A DNA stretch of 64,000 nt from JACKII01 sp965222315 (GCA_965222315.1 OZ244951.1:3038001-3102000); one strand, 5' to 3'. Positions 19,476 through 29,459 are shown, counted from the first letter of the stretch. Notes: a model not told the origin generated them from the letters alone. Program-made: numbers and translations.

Positions 19476-20171
19476 TTAAGAAGTGGGATTGGCAGGCGGC
19501 AGGTCCATCCGCGCCAGCAGTTCGCGGCTGACCGGACAGCCGGCCTCGGGGTCCGGGCCGAAGCGCACTTCGGTTTCTTCCCAAACCGCATCGAGGCTTT
19601 CGAGATCGTTCGGGTCGACCTCCGGTTCTGCGAGCAGCTCTTCGACTGTCGCCCGGTCGGCTTTCACGGCCGCCAGTTGGCCTAGGGTGGCAAAAAGGGC
19701 GGCATAGGAGCTCTCCCGCCGCTCCAGCCGCTGGCGAAGCGCTTCGAGCAGATGAGCGGCATCGCACAGAACCTCCCGCGCCTCTTGCGCGGTCTGGGTC
19801 GCGAGAAACTCCAATAATACAGGCAGATGATCGGGAAGTTCGCTGGTCACGGGTTCGAAGCCGCCGTCGCGGTAGGTCTCCATCAAGGAGACCATGGCGC
19901 CGCCACGGTCCCGGCTTTCACCATGCAGATGCTCGAACAGGTTGAGCGACAGCGTGCGGGAGCGATCGAACAGCAGCACGTACCGCTCTTCCAGGTCGTA
20001 GATGTCCCGATCCCCCATTTCCGCCACGAACGGACGGAGCGCCCGCCTTGTGGCGGCGGTCAGGCGAGTGTCGGCGGCGAGTACGCCGGCGATTTCCGGC
20101 ATCGCGGCTTGAAGCTCCCGTGTTGGGTAGCTGAGCAGCAGCGAGACCGCTTTCAGGGTCCTGTCCATCAT
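19476..20171 (-). CDS. narJ: Nitrate reductase molybdenum cofactor assembly chaperone (NarJ)
   Basis: This 231-aa member of the TorD/NarJ family is a cytoplasmic chaperone that holds apo-NarG during molybdenum cofactor insertion. The N-terminus LKAVSLLLSYPTRELQ and the block SLNLFEHLHGESRDRGGAMVSL are the family signatures. Its ATG overlaps the narH stop (ATGA). It is a maturation factor, not a structural subunit of the enzyme. Confidence 0.95.
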   Translation of the reverse strand: MMDRTLKAVSLLLSYPTRELQAAMPEIAGVLAADTRLTAATRRALRPFVAEMGDRDIYDLEERYVLLFDRSRTLSLNLFEHLHGESRDRGGAMVSLMETYRDGGFEPVTSELPDHLPVLLEFLATQTAQEAREVLCDAAHLLEALRQRLERRESSYAALFATLGQLAAVKADRATVEELLAEPEVDPNDLESLDAVWEETEVRFGPDPEAGCPVSRELLARMDLPPANPTS

Positions 20172-21691
20172 CTTGCATCCTCCGGCATCCGCAACGGCCG
20201 TTTGCTGCCACCGAACAGTGAGGTTTTGGAGATACCGGTGGAGCAGCCGTTTCCGTCGGTGAAGCCGCAGCCGCCGCGCAGGTCGTAGGCTTCCTCCACC
20301 TGTTCGCGATGCGTCGTCGGAATAACAAACCGGTCTTCGTAATCAGCGAGCGCCATGATCCGGTACATGTCCTCGATGATACGGCCCGAAAGCCCGACCT
20401 TTTCGGCGACGGCCTCGTCGATGACGCCGTCCACGGTCTTGGCCCGCATATAGGCGCGCATGGCCAGCATCCGTTCGAGCGCCTGGGCCACGGGTGCCTC
20501 GTCGCCGGCGGTCAGCATGTTGGCGAGATAGCGCAGCGGGATTCGCAGGTTGCGCACATCCGGCATGCCGCCATCGGTGCCAATGGCGCCCGCTGCGGCC
20601 GCATTCTGGATCGGGCTAAGCGGCGGGATGTACCAGACCATCGGCAGGGTCCGGTATTCCGGATGCAGCGGGAAGGCGACCTTCCACTCCATCGCCATCT
20701 TCCAGATCGGGCTTTCCTCGGCGGCCCGGATCCAGTCCTGCGGGATGCCGGCGGCAAGCGCCGCCTTCTGCACTTCCGGGTCATGCGGGTCGAGGAACAC
20801 GCCAAGCTGCGCGTCGTAGAGGTCCGTTACCTGCTCCGCGTTCGCCGCCTCCTCGATCTTGTCGGCGTCGTAGAGCATGACGCCGATGTAGCGGATACGG
20901 CCAACGCAGGTTTCGGAGCAAACGGTTGGGTTGCCGCTTTCAATCCGGGGATAGCAGAGCGTGCATTTCTCCGATTTGCCGGTCGACCAGTTGTAGTAGA
21001 CCTTTTTGTACGGGCAGCCGGAAACGCACATACGCCAGCCACGGCACTTCTCCTGATCAATCAGGACGATGCCGTCCTCCTCGCGCTTGTAAATCGCGCC
21101 AGAGGGGCAGGAGGCGGCGCAACTCGGATTCAGGCAGTGCTCGCACAGCCTGGGAAGATACATCATGAAGGTGTTCTCGTACTCCCCGTAGATCTGCTTC
21201 TGAATGCCCTCGAAGTTATAGTCCTGGCTGCGTTTCGAGAACTCGCCGCCCAGGATTTCCTCCCAGTTCGGGCCTTTCTCTATCTTCTCCATTCGCTCGC
21301 CGGTAATAGCCGAGCGCGGGCGGGCGGTCGGGAACGCCTGCATCTCCGGTGCGGACTTCAGATGGTCGTAGTCGAAGTCGAATGGCTCGTAGTAGTCGTC
21401 GATCTCCGGCAGGTCGGGGTTGCCGAAAATGTTGGCGAGGATGCGCCATTTCGCTCCCTGCTTCGGCTGGAGCTTACCGCCCTTGGTACGGGTCCAGCCG
21501 CCATTCCAGCGTTCCTGATTTTCCCAGTCGCTTGGATAGCCGGTGCCGGGCTTGGTCTCCACATTGTTGAACCAGGCGTATTCGACGCCGTCGCGGCTGG
21601 TCCACACGTTCTTACAGGTGACGGAGCAGGTGTGGCAGCCGATGCATTTGTCCAGGTTCAGGACCATGCCGATCTGTGCGCGGATTTTCAT
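20168..21691 (-). CDS. narH: Respiratory nitrate reductase beta subunit, Fe-S protein (NarH)
   Basis: This 507-aa electron-transfer subunit carries four Fe-S clusters. The first Cys group is C16, C19, C22 and C26 (CIGCHTCSVTC), at the same positions as in E. coli NarH. CEHCLNPSCAASCPSG and CRGWRMCVSGCP follow; the Trp in the last group marks the [3Fe-4S] site. The start MKIRAQIGMV (21691) overlaps the narG stop as ATGA. The frame is open 13 codons further up, but that part is inside narG. Confidence 0.97.
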   Translation of the reverse strand: MKIRAQIGMVLNLDKCIGCHTCSVTCKNVWTSRDGVEYAWFNNVETKPGTGYPSDWENQERWNGGWTRTKGGKLQPKQGAKWRILANIFGNPDLPEIDDYYEPFDFDYDHLKSAPEMQAFPTARPRSAITGERMEKIEKGPNWEEILGGEFSKRSQDYNFEGIQKQIYGEYENTFMMYLPRLCEHCLNPSCAASCPSGAIYKREEDGIVLIDQEKCRGWRMCVSGCPYKKVYYNWSTGKSEKCTLCYPRIESGNPTVCSETCVGRIRYIGVMLYDADKIEEAANAEQVTDLYDAQLGVFLDPHDPEVQKAALAAGIPQDWIRAAEESPIWKMAMEWKVAFPLHPEYRTLPMVWYIPPLSPIQNAAAAGAIGTDGGMPDVRNLRIPLRYLANMLTAGDEAPVAQALERMLAMRAYMRAKTVDGVIDEAVAEKVGLSGRIIEDMYRIMALADYEDRFVIPTTHREQVEEAYDLRGGCGFTDGNGCSTGISKTSLFGGSKRPLRMPEDAR

Positions 21692-24600
21692 TGTGCCATC
21701 TCCTTTTCGGTCGCGGGCTGATCGAGCCAATCGACATTCCGCATCTTGCGGACGATGACGAACTCGTCGCGGTTCGAGCCGACCGTGCCGTAGTAGTTGA
21801 AGCCGTAGGATTGCTGGGCGTAGCCGCCGATCATGTGGGTCGGTTTCAGCACCGCGCGGGTGACGGAGTTGTGGATGCCGCCCCGATGGCCCGTCTTCTC
21901 CGATCCCGGCGTGTTCACGATCTTCTCCTGCGCGTGATACATGAAGGTCGAGCCTTCCTTGATCCGCTGAGAAACCACCGCCCGCGCCGTCAGTGCGCCG
22001 TTGGTATTGTAGAGTTCGATCCAGTCGTTATCGACGATGCCGGCTTTTTGGGCGTCGACTTCCGAAATCCAGACCACCGGGCCGCCGCGATTTAGCGTCA
22101 GCATCAACAGGTTGTCGGTATAGGTGGAGTGGATGCCCCATTTCTGGTGCGGCGTGATGAAGTTCAGCACCACGTGCGGCTGATCCTTGTCGGTATGGAC
22201 CGCATCAGTGATCGTCTTCAGATCGACCGGCGGGCGGTAGGACATGAAGCCTTCACCGAACGCCCGCATCCACAGGTGATCCTGATAAAGCTGCTGACGG
22301 CCGGTCAGCGTGCGCCACGGGATCAGTTCATGCACATTGGTATAGCCGGCGTTGTAGCTGACCTTCTCCGACTCGATGCCCGACCAGGTCGGCGACGAGA
22401 TGATCTTGCGGGGTTGGGCCGCAATATCGCGGAAGCGGATTTTGTTGTGGTGTTCGCCTTCAGCCAGATGGGCGTGTTCGCGCCCCGTGGCCTTGCTCAA
22501 GGCTTCCCACGCCTTGACGGCGACCTCGCCATTGGTCTCCGGGGCCAGCATCAGGATGACTTCGCAGGCGTCGATGGCTGTTTCGATCTTCGGCCGGCCG
22601 GCCGCCGGGCCGTCACGATGCTGCCCGTTCAGTGCGGCAAGGTTATCGACTTCGTCCTGGGTATTCCAGGTGATGCCCTTGCCGCCGTTGCCGAGTTTAT
22701 CCATCAGAGGGCCAAGCGCGACAAAGCGGTCATAAATCGCTGTGTAGTCTCGCTCTACCGCAATGAAGTTCGGCGCGGTTTTGCCGGGAATGAGGTCGCA
22801 TTCACCCTTCTTCCAGTCGCGCACCTGGTCCTGGGCGATCTCGCCGGCTGTGTCGTGCAGGATAGGTACGGCGACGATGTCGGTCTCCCGACCCAGCACC
22901 TCCGGCGCGACTTCCTGGAACTTCTTAGCAATAGCCTTGAAAATCTCCCAGTCCGACTTGCTCTCATAGGCGGGGTCCACCGCCGCTTGCAGGGGGTGGA
23001 TGAACGGGTGCATGTCCGACGTGTTCATGTCGTCCTTTTCGTACCAGGACGCCGTCGGCAGCACGATGTCGGAGTAGACCGCCGTCGTGCTCATGCGGAA
23101 GTCGATCGTGACCAACAGGTCGAGCTTGCCGCGCGGGGCCTCGTCATGCCACTTGGCCTCCTTTGGCAATTGACGGCCTTCCTCGCCCAGATCCTTGCCC
23201 ATCACACCATGGTCGGTGCCCAGCAGGTGTTTGAGGAAATACTCGTGACCTTTGCCGGACGAGCCCAGCAGATTAGAGCGCCAGACGAACAGGTTGCGCG
23301 GCCAGTTTTCCGGCGCATCCGGGTCTTCGCATGACATTTCCAGCGCGCCCGACTGCAACTGCTCCGCCACATAGGCCGGGATTTCCTTGCCGGCCGCCTT
23401 GGCCTGTTTCGCCACCTCCAGCGGGTTGGTCTTGAGTTGCGGCGCTGACGGCAACCAGCCCATCCGCTCCGCCCTGATGTTGTAGTCGATCATGCTGGCG
23501 TCCCAGTCGCCTTCCGGCGCGGTCGGCGACAGGATTTCACCGGCGGTGAGCGTCTCGTAGCGCCACTGGTCGGTGTGAGCGTACCACGCGGACGTGGAGT
23601 TCATGTGCCGGGGTGGCCTGCTCCAGTCCAGTGCGAAGGCCAATGGCTGCCAGCCGGTCTGCGGGCGCAGTTTCTCCTGCCCCACATAATGCGCCCAGCC
23701 GCCGCCGGACTGGCCAACACAACCGCACATCACCAGCATATTGATGACGCCGCGATAGTTCATATCCATGTGGTACCAGTGGTTCATGGCCGCGCCGATG
23801 ATGATCATCGACTTGCCCTGGGTTTTCTCCGCATTCAGCGCGAACTCGCGGGCCACATGCGCGATCTTATCGGCCGCAACACCGGTGATCTTTTCCGCCC
23901 AGGCTGGCGTGCCCGGCACGTCCTCGCCATAGTCCTTGGCGACCCAGTCGCCGCCCAGGCCACGGTCGAGGCCGTAGTTGGCGCAGAACAGGTCGAAGAC
24001 GGTCGCCACCGCGACCTCGCCATCTGCAGTCTGGATGCGCTTGACCGGCACGGTTTTGGTAAGAACGTTCGGGCGAGCGTCGCCGGTGGAGAAGGCTTCG
24101 GTCGCGTCGGCGCCAAAGTAAGGGAAATCGACGCCTGCCGCTTCGTCATGGTCGCCGTCGCCGATCAGGGTCATCGTAAGCCGGGTATCGCTATCGGCAG
24201 CCCGCTCCTCCAGATTCCACTTCCCCTCCTCGCCCCAGCGGTAGCCGATGGAGCCGTTCGGCGCGACCAGGCTGCCCGATGCCTCGTCAATGGCGACGGT
24301 CTTCCATTCGGGGTTGTTCGCCTCTCCCAGGCTGCTGCCCAGGTCGCTGGCCCGCAGGAAGCGGCCGGGGATCAGCCGTCCGTCCTTCTCATCCAGGCGG
24401 ACCAGCATCGGGAAGTCCGAGTACTTCCGACAGTATTCCTCGAAATATTCCGTCTGCCGGTCCAGGTGGAATTCGCGCAGGATGACATGGCCGAACGCCA
24501 TGGCGAGCGCCGCATCCGTACCCTGCTTCACGTTCAGCCAGACGTCGCCAAACTTCGCCGCCTCCGAATAGTCGGGGCAGATGACCGCCGACTTGGTGCC

Positions 24601-25422
24601 CTTGTAGCGCGCCTCCGTATAGAAGTGGGCATCCGGCGTGCGAGTCTGCGGCACGTTCGAGCCCCAGAGCAGCAGATAGCGTGCATTGTACCAGTCGGCA
24701 CTCTCCGGCACGTCCGTCTGCTCGCCCCAGGTCATGGGAGAGGCAGGCGGCAGGTCGCAGTACCAGTCGTAGAACGACATGCAGACCCCGCCGAGCAGGC
24801 TGAGGTAGCGCGAGCCGGCAGCATAGCTCACCATCGACATGGCCGGAATCGGCGAGAAGCCGAATACCCGGTCCGGGCCATAGGTCTTTGCGGTGTAGGC
24901 GTTGGACGCGGCGACGATCTCGGTCGCTTCCTCCCAGCTTGCCCGCACAAAACCGCCTTTGCCGCGCGTCTTCACATAGGAATTGCGCAGGATCGGGTCG
25001 TCCTGGATTGCGGCCCAGGCTTCGACCGGCGACTTGGTTTCGCGCATTTTGCGCCAAACTTTCATCAACCGCCCCCGCACCAGGGGGTTCTTCACCCGGT
25101 TGGCGCTGTAGAGATACCAGCTATAGCTCGCACCGCGGGCGCAGCCGCGCGGCTCATGGTTTGGCAGATCAGGGCGGGTCCGGGGGTAGTCGGTCTGCTG
25201 CGTCTCCCAGGTCACGATCCCGGATTTCACGTAGATCTTCCAGGAACAGGATCCGGTGCAGTTCACGCCATGGGTGGAGCGCACAACTTTGTCGTGACGC
25301 CAGCGGTTGCGGTAGGTCTCCTCCCAGGCGCGGCTTTCACGGGTGGTCTCGCCATGGCCTCCGGCAAAGCGGTCCAGGACTTTGGGTTGCAGGAAGTTCA
25401 ATCGGTCGAGCAGGTGGCTCAT
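21688..25422 (-). CDS. narG: Respiratory nitrate reductase alpha subunit, Mo-bisMGD catalytic subunit (NarG)
   Basis: This 1244-aa enzyme reduces nitrate to nitrite on the cytoplasmic side of the membrane. The FS0 cluster ligands are H51, C55, C59 and C94 (HGVNCTGSC and PRGCARG). The Mo ligand Asp is in PESADWYNARYLLLWGSN. The start ATG at 25422 has AAGGAG eight bases upstream and gives the normal N-terminus SHLLDRLNFLQ without a functional Tat signal. Gene order narK-G-H-J-I is intact. Length equals that of typical NarG. Confidence 0.97.
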   Translation of the reverse strand: MSHLLDRLNFLQPKVLDRFAGGHGETTRESRAWEETYRNRWRHDKVVRSTHGVNCTGSCSWKIYVKSGIVTWETQQTDYPRTRPDLPNHEPRGCARGASYSWYLYSANRVKNPLVRGRLMKVWRKMRETKSPVEAWAAIQDDPILRNSYVKTRGKGGFVRASWEEATEIVAASNAYTAKTYGPDRVFGFSPIPAMSMVSYAAGSRYLSLLGGVCMSFYDWYCDLPPASPMTWGEQTDVPESADWYNARYLLLWGSNVPQTRTPDAHFYTEARYKGTKSAVICPDYSEAAKFGDVWLNVKQGTDAALAMAFGHVILREFHLDRQTEYFEEYCRKYSDFPMLVRLDEKDGRLIPGRFLRASDLGSSLGEANNPEWKTVAIDEASGSLVAPNGSIGYRWGEEGKWNLEERAADSDTRLTMTLIGDGDHDEAAGVDFPYFGADATEAFSTGDARPNVLTKTVPVKRIQTADGEVAVATVFDLFCANYGLDRGLGGDWVAKDYGEDVPGTPAWAEKITGVAADKIAHVAREFALNAEKTQGKSMIIIGAAMNHWYHMDMNYRGVINMLVMCGCVGQSGGGWAHYVGQEKLRPQTGWQPLAFALDWSRPPRHMNSTSAWYAHTDQWRYETLTAGEILSPTAPEGDWDASMIDYNIRAERMGWLPSAPQLKTNPLEVAKQAKAAGKEIPAYVAEQLQSGALEMSCEDPDAPENWPRNLFVWRSNLLGSSGKGHEYFLKHLLGTDHGVMGKDLGEEGRQLPKEAKWHDEAPRGKLDLLVTIDFRMSTTAVYSDIVLPTASWYEKDDMNTSDMHPFIHPLQAAVDPAYESKSDWEIFKAIAKKFQEVAPEVLGRETDIVAVPILHDTAGEIAQDQVRDWKKGECDLIPGKTAPNFIAVERDYTAIYDRFVALGPLMDKLGNGGKGITWNTQDEVDNLAALNGQHRDGPAAGRPKIETAIDACEVILMLAPETNGEVAVKAWEALSKATGREHAHLAEGEHHNKIRFRDIAAQPRKIISSPTWSGIESEKVSYNAGYTNVHELIPWRTLTGRQQLYQDHLWMRAFGEGFMSYRPPVDLKTITDAVHTDKDQPHVVLNFITPHQKWGIHSTYTDNLLMLTLNRGGPVVWISEVDAQKAGIVDNDWIELYNTNGALTARAVVSQRIKEGSTFMYHAQEKIVNTPGSEKTGHRGGIHNSVTRAVLKPTHMIGGYAQQSYGFNYYGTVGSNRDEFVIVRKMRNVDWLDQPATEKEMAQ

Positions 25423-25441
25423 GGCTTGCTCCTTTTTCAGA

Positions 25442-28171
25442 TCAGGCGGCTTGGGCGGCAGGCGTGTCGCCCCGCCCGCGTTCGATGGCATGCAGCAACC
25501 CGCCCGGGCGCGTGTAGAACACCCAGGTGATCGCCACACAGGCGGCGTAGAAAATGAAGAAACCCCACAGCGCCAGTACCGGGCTGCCGGTTATGGCTAT
25601 CGACGTGCCGTAGGCTTTGGGAATGAAGAACGCGCCGTAAGCAGCAATCGCACTGGTAAAGGCGATGATTGCGGCGCTCTCACGGTCGGCTTGCCGGCGG
25701 CGTTGCTCCGCATTCAGCGACGGCAGCAGCCGCGGAATCTCCCGGCCCATAATGATCGGGATCATCTGGAACGTGGAAGCGTTGCCGACGCCTGTCAGCA
25801 AGAACAGCGCCATGAAGCAGACAAAGAAGCCCCAGAAATGGCCGCCGCCATCGCTTCCCGGAAGGAAGCTGATCACGCCGAACACCGCCACCATCATGCC
25901 GGCAAAGGTCCAGAACGTGACCCGGCCGCCACCGAATTTATCCGACACCCAACCGGTGGCCGCCCGCGACAGCGCGCCGACCAATGGCCCGAGGAACACG
26001 AACTGCAGGGCGTTGACCTCCGGGAACTGCAGCTTGGTCAGCAAGGGGAAGCCGGCCGAGTAACCGATGAAGCTGCCGAACGTGCCCGTGTAAAGAACGC
26101 ACATCAGCCAGTTGTGCTTGCGTTGGAAGATCACCGCCTGCTCGGCAAAGCTGGCCTTGGCGTCGGCGATGTCGTTCATGCCGATCCAAGCAGCGGCAGT
26201 CGCCGCGATGATGAACGGAACCCAGATGAAGCCGGCGTTCTGCATCCATAGCTCACCCTCGTCGCTCATGGTCTGCGCTTCGCCGCCCAGCGCGCCGAAT
26301 ACACCGGCCACGATGGCCAGCGGCACCAGGAATTGCATGACCGAGACACCCAGATTGCCGAGGCCCGCATTCAGCGCCAGCGCATTGCCCTTTTCGGCCT
26401 TCGGGAAGAAGAACGAGATATTGGCCATGGAGGAGGCGAAGTTGCCGCCGCCAAGGCCGCAAAGCAGCGCCAGCACCAGGAAAATCAGGAACGGCGTGTT
26501 CGGGTTCTGGACGGCATAGCCGATGCCGATTGCCGGGATCAGCAGCGAGGCTGTGGAAATCGTGGTCCACAACCTGCCGCCGAAGATCGGCACCATGAAG
26601 CTGTAGAAGATACGAAGCGTTGCGCCCGAGAGGCCCGGCAGCGCTGCCAGCCAGAACAACTGGCCGGGCGTGAAGTCGAAGCCGATAGCCGGCAATCGCG
26701 CGACCACCACCGACCAGACCATCCAGACCGAGAAAGCAAGCAGCAATGCAGGGATCGAAATCCAGAGATTGCGGCGCGCAATGGGACGGCCCTTGCTCTC
26801 CCAGAATTGCGGATCTTCCGGCCGCCAGTCCTCGAGGGTGCGGGGCATGGCGGTCGTTTCAGCATCGTGGATCGGCTGCATTTCCGGCAATTCGGGCAGC
26901 CGGTCCAATTGCTCGCCCATCGCCTCGCGCTCCATCTTGCGGATCGCCAGGTGCATCCAGGCAAGCGAGATGGCGACGATGCCAAACAGCAGCGCAAAAC
27001 AACTGGTGTAAACGCCCGTCAGGTCGAGCAGGCCGCCAAAGATGATCGGCAAGGCAAAGCCACCCAAGCCGCCGATCATGCCTACCAGGCCGCCGACTGC
27101 GCCGACATGGTTCGGGTAATAGACGGGAATATGCTTATAGACCGCCGCCTTGCCCAGGCTCATGAAAAAGCCGAGGGCGAACAAGGTGGCGACGAACGGC
27201 CATTGCGGCATCGCCGTTGCGAAGGCAATCTGCCCGTCCTTGCCCTGAATGACATACTCGGTCGGCGGGTAGGACAACATGAAGAGAAAGACCAGCGAAA
27301 AGCCGAAGGTCCAATACATCACCGTCCGGGCACCGAACCGGTCGGACAGGTGGCCACCGTAGGCGCGGAAGATACTGGCCGCGAGCGAGAAGGCCGCCGC
27401 GGCCATTCCGGCTACGCGGATGTCCATGCCATATACATCAATCAAATAGTGCGGCATCCATAGCGCGAGCGCGACGAACGCACCGAAAACGAAGAAATAG
27501 TAGAGAGAGAAACGCCAGACCTGCAGGTTCTTCAGCGGCGCAAACTGCTCCGCAAAGCTCGGCCCCCGTGTCCCTGCGGCGCGCCGGGCGACCAATTGCG
27601 GGTCATCTTTGGCGAACAGGAAAAACAGCACGGCGATGACGACAAGAGCGGTGGCCCACACATAGGCGACGCCATGCCAGCCATAGGCTACGAGCACGAA
27701 GGGCGCCAGAAACTTGGTCACTGCCGCACCGACGTTACCCGCGCCGAAAATACCGAGCGCCGTGCCCTGCTGCGCCTTCGGATACCAGCGCGAAACATAG
27801 GCGACACCGATAATGAACGAGCCGCCGGCCAAGCCGATGCCGAGCGCGGCGAGCAGATACATCTCGTAGGTTGAAGCCCAGGTCAGCATCCAGGTCGCAA
27901 GCGCCGTGAGGATCATCTGCGCAGGGAATACCAGCCTGCCGCCATACCTTTCGGTCCAGACACCAAGAAAGAGCCGCGTTACCGAACCGGTTAGGATCGG
28001 CGTGGCGATCAGCAATCCGAACTGGGACTCGCTCAGGTTCAATTCGCTTTTTATGGCGACGCCGATGATCGAGAAAATCGTCCAGACAGCGAAACACCCG
28101 GTGAACGCGATCGTGCTGAGGCTAAGCGCTCGGCGCCTGTCTGCGTTCGGGATCCCATCCAGAGTTTGCAT
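25442..28171 (-). CDS. narK: Fused nitrate/nitrite transporter NarK1-NarK2
   Basis: This 909-aa protein is made of two complete major-facilitator units of 12 helices each. Unit 1 (about 1-415) has the NarK1 type MFS signature FLGVWTERYGGRLV. A hydrophilic linker follows (MEREAMGEQLDRLPELPEM). Unit 2 (about 450-895) has LPGLSGATLRIFYSFMV and FFFPKAEKGNALALNAGLGNLGVS, the nitrate signature of NarK2. The same fusion is known in Paracoccus, where one half imports nitrate with protons and the other exchanges nitrate for nitrite. It is the first gene of the nar operon, 19 bp before narG, and an FNR-type box lies about 89 bp upstream of its ATG. Confidence 0.95.
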   Translation of the reverse strand: MQTLDGIPNADRRRALSLSTIAFTGCFAVWTIFSIIGVAIKSELNLSESQFGLLIATPILTGSVTRLFLGVWTERYGGRLVFPAQMILTALATWMLTWASTYEMYLLAALGIGLAGGSFIIGVAYVSRWYPKAQQGTALGIFGAGNVGAAVTKFLAPFVLVAYGWHGVAYVWATALVVIAVLFFLFAKDDPQLVARRAAGTRGPSFAEQFAPLKNLQVWRFSLYYFFVFGAFVALALWMPHYLIDVYGMDIRVAGMAAAAFSLAASIFRAYGGHLSDRFGARTVMYWTFGFSLVFLFMLSYPPTEYVIQGKDGQIAFATAMPQWPFVATLFALGFFMSLGKAAVYKHIPVYYPNHVGAVGGLVGMIGGLGGFALPIIFGGLLDLTGVYTSCFALLFGIVAISLAWMHLAIRKMEREAMGEQLDRLPELPEMQPIHDAETTAMPRTLEDWRPEDPQFWESKGRPIARRNLWISIPALLLAFSVWMVWSVVVARLPAIGFDFTPGQLFWLAALPGLSGATLRIFYSFMVPIFGGRLWTTISTASLLIPAIGIGYAVQNPNTPFLIFLVLALLCGLGGGNFASSMANISFFFPKAEKGNALALNAGLGNLGVSVMQFLVPLAIVAGVFGALGGEAQTMSDEGELWMQNAGFIWVPFIIAATAAAWIGMNDIADAKASFAEQAVIFQRKHNWLMCVLYTGTFGSFIGYSAGFPLLTKLQFPEVNALQFVFLGPLVGALSRAATGWVSDKFGGGRVTFWTFAGMMVAVFGVISFLPGSDGGGHFWGFFVCFMALFLLTGVGNASTFQMIPIIMGREIPRLLPSLNAEQRRRQADRESAAIIAFTSAIAAYGAFFIPKAYGTSIAITGSPVLALWGFFIFYAACVAITWVFYTRPGGLLHAIERGRGDTPAAQAA

Positions 28172-28253
28172 CCGCCGGCCCTCCTCTTTTTGGTTTGACG
28201 AAAAAGCTATTTCCGAATGTCACCAAAAATGGCAGGCGTGTTTTTCTGTGGAT

Positions 28254-28267
28254 TTGATCTATATCAA
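28254..28267. promoter_or_regulatory. FNR/NarR-type operator upstream of narK
   Basis: TTGATCTATATCAA is a perfect TTGAT-N4-ATCAA dyad. Its centre is about 89 bp upstream of the narK ATG, which leaves room for a class II promoter with a start site near 28219 and a leader of about 48 nt. It should activate nar expression under low oxygen. Confidence 0.85.
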
Positions 28268-28368
28268 AGGGAATATAGTTGGATGGAAAAAGATATTTGA
28301 AACTAATAACTTTCTATTACTATGAATGCAGTTATCATATTTGCTTGTAAATTTACGTGACTTGAGAC

Positions 28369-28382
28369 TTGATAATTATCAA
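28369..28382. promoter_or_regulatory. Second FNR/NarR-type operator upstream of the regulator gene
   Basis: TTGATAATTATCAA is again a perfect dyad. Its centre is 53 bp before the likely ATG of the narR-like gene and 115 bp from the first box. It could autoregulate the regulator or help narK transcription from a distance. Confidence 0.8.
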
Positions 28383-28428
28383 GCTATATGAACATGCTGT
28401 GAAACCGCACTTCGTTGTGATTGTCAGT

Positions 28429-29124
28429 ATGCCAAGGTCAGAATTCCCGGAAATCCGCAACCTCTATATGTTTTCGGCGATGGACGACACCCATTTCCGT
28501 ATGATGATGCGGGCGTCTTATGTGCAAAATTTCCCGCCTCAGATTGAATTGATCACCGAAGGCGAGCCCAGCGACTTTTTGCACGTCGTGCTCTCCGGCT
28601 CAGTCGATCTGTTCGCATCCTGGAACCGTCGCGAGACGAGCATCGCAACCGTCAAGCCGGTGTCGACCTTCATTTTGGCAGCCACGATCAAGGACGCCCC
28701 CTATTTGATGTCGGCCCGGACGCTGGAAAAAAGCCGGATCATGCTGATCCCCAGCCAGGATGTGCGCGAAATCTTTTCGATCGATGTCAATTTCGCACGT
28801 GCTATCGTATCGGAACTGGCGGACCGGTATCGCGCCACGATCAAAACAACCAAGGATCTGAAGCTACGCACATCGCTGGAGCGATTGGCGAACTATTTGA
28901 TCCGGCTACACCGGTCGGCTGGGGCGGACGAATTTGAACTGCCGTCGGAAAAAAGGCACCTAGCCGCCCTGCTAGGCATGACGCCGGAAAACTTGAGCCG
29001 GGCCATCAAAAATTTGCAGGCTTATGGCGTGGCAATCAACGGATCGCATGTTGTTATCAACAATCCGGCCGATCTGGAGCGTTTAGCAAAGCCCAGTGTC
29101 TTGATAGACGACGATACGACGTAG
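28429..29124 (+). CDS. narR: Crp/Fnr-family regulator without Fe-S cysteines (NarR/Dnr-like)
   Basis: This 231-aa protein has an N-terminal cyclic-nucleotide-like sensor fold (LITEGEPSDFLHVVLSGSVDLF), a dimer helix and a C-terminal HTH. The recognition helix TPENLSRAIKNL has the E-xx-SR arrangement that reads TTGAT half-sites, consistent with the two boxes next to it. There is no N-terminal cysteine cluster, so it cannot be an O2-sensing FNR; NarR or Dnr type signalling (nitrate/nitrite or NO) fits. It is divergent from narK, as in Paracoccus pantotrophus narR-narKGHJI. The frame is open upstream to a TTG inside the operator; ATG 28429 has only a weak ribosome site, so the start is uncertain. 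Confidence 0.85.
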   Translation: MPRSEFPEIRNLYMFSAMDDTHFRMMMRASYVQNFPPQIELITEGEPSDFLHVVLSGSVDLFASWNRRETSIATVKPVSTFILAATIKDAPYLMSARTLEKSRIMLIPSQDVREIFSIDVNFARAIVSELADRYRATIKTTKDLKLRTSLERLANYLIRLHRSAGADEFELPSEKRHLAALLGMTPENLSRAIKNLQAYGVAINGSHVVINNPADLERLAKPSVLIDDDTT

Positions 29125-29375
29125 TGAAGAAACAAACAGCCAAAGCCATGCCGAAGCCGGCGCATGACCCGGCGGAAAAGCACCCCGATATCTGGAAAGC
29201 CTATGCGGCGGTTGGCGAAGCAACCGAAGACAGCGGACCGCTCACCGACCGCCAGCGCCTTGTCAAGCTGGCGCTGGCGCGTGGCGCCGTATCCGAAGGG
29301 CGCTGTGCACTCCCTCACCCGCCGCGCCAAGGCCGAAGGGATCGAGGCGGCAGCGCTCAATCAGGTGGTTGGCGG
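29124..29375 (+). pseudogene. Carboxymuconolactone decarboxylase (AhpD-like) gene, frameshifted and truncated
   Basis: The first frame reads HPDIWKAYAAVGEATEDSGPLTDRQRLVKLALARGAVSEG. The family then requires AVHSLTRRAKAEGIEAAALNQVV, which is present but in another frame. Removing one G from the GGG at about 29298-29300 restores a single frame. Homology stops after LNQVV, before the C-terminal helix, so the gene is also truncated. The first start is GTG overlapping the narR stop; ATG 29148 is an alternative. It may once have been the last gene of a narR operon. Confidence 0.7.
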
Positions 29376-29459
29376 CGAGGTCAGCGCAGTCTCAGATGTT
29401 ACTGATCTTCGTCACGACATCTTCTGTCAACGTCCGGGCCAACAGGAAGGCCGCCACGC

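Noticed and set aside
20309..21721. 470-aa plus-strand frame opposite narH (and a 651-aa one opposite narG)
   Set aside because: No domain is visible, and the minus strand encodes clear NarH and NarG with all cluster ligands; high GC keeps antisense frames open.
25442..28171. Two separate narK genes
   Set aside because: The frame is continuous through the linker with no stop or internal ribosome site of note; the fusion is known in related bacteria.
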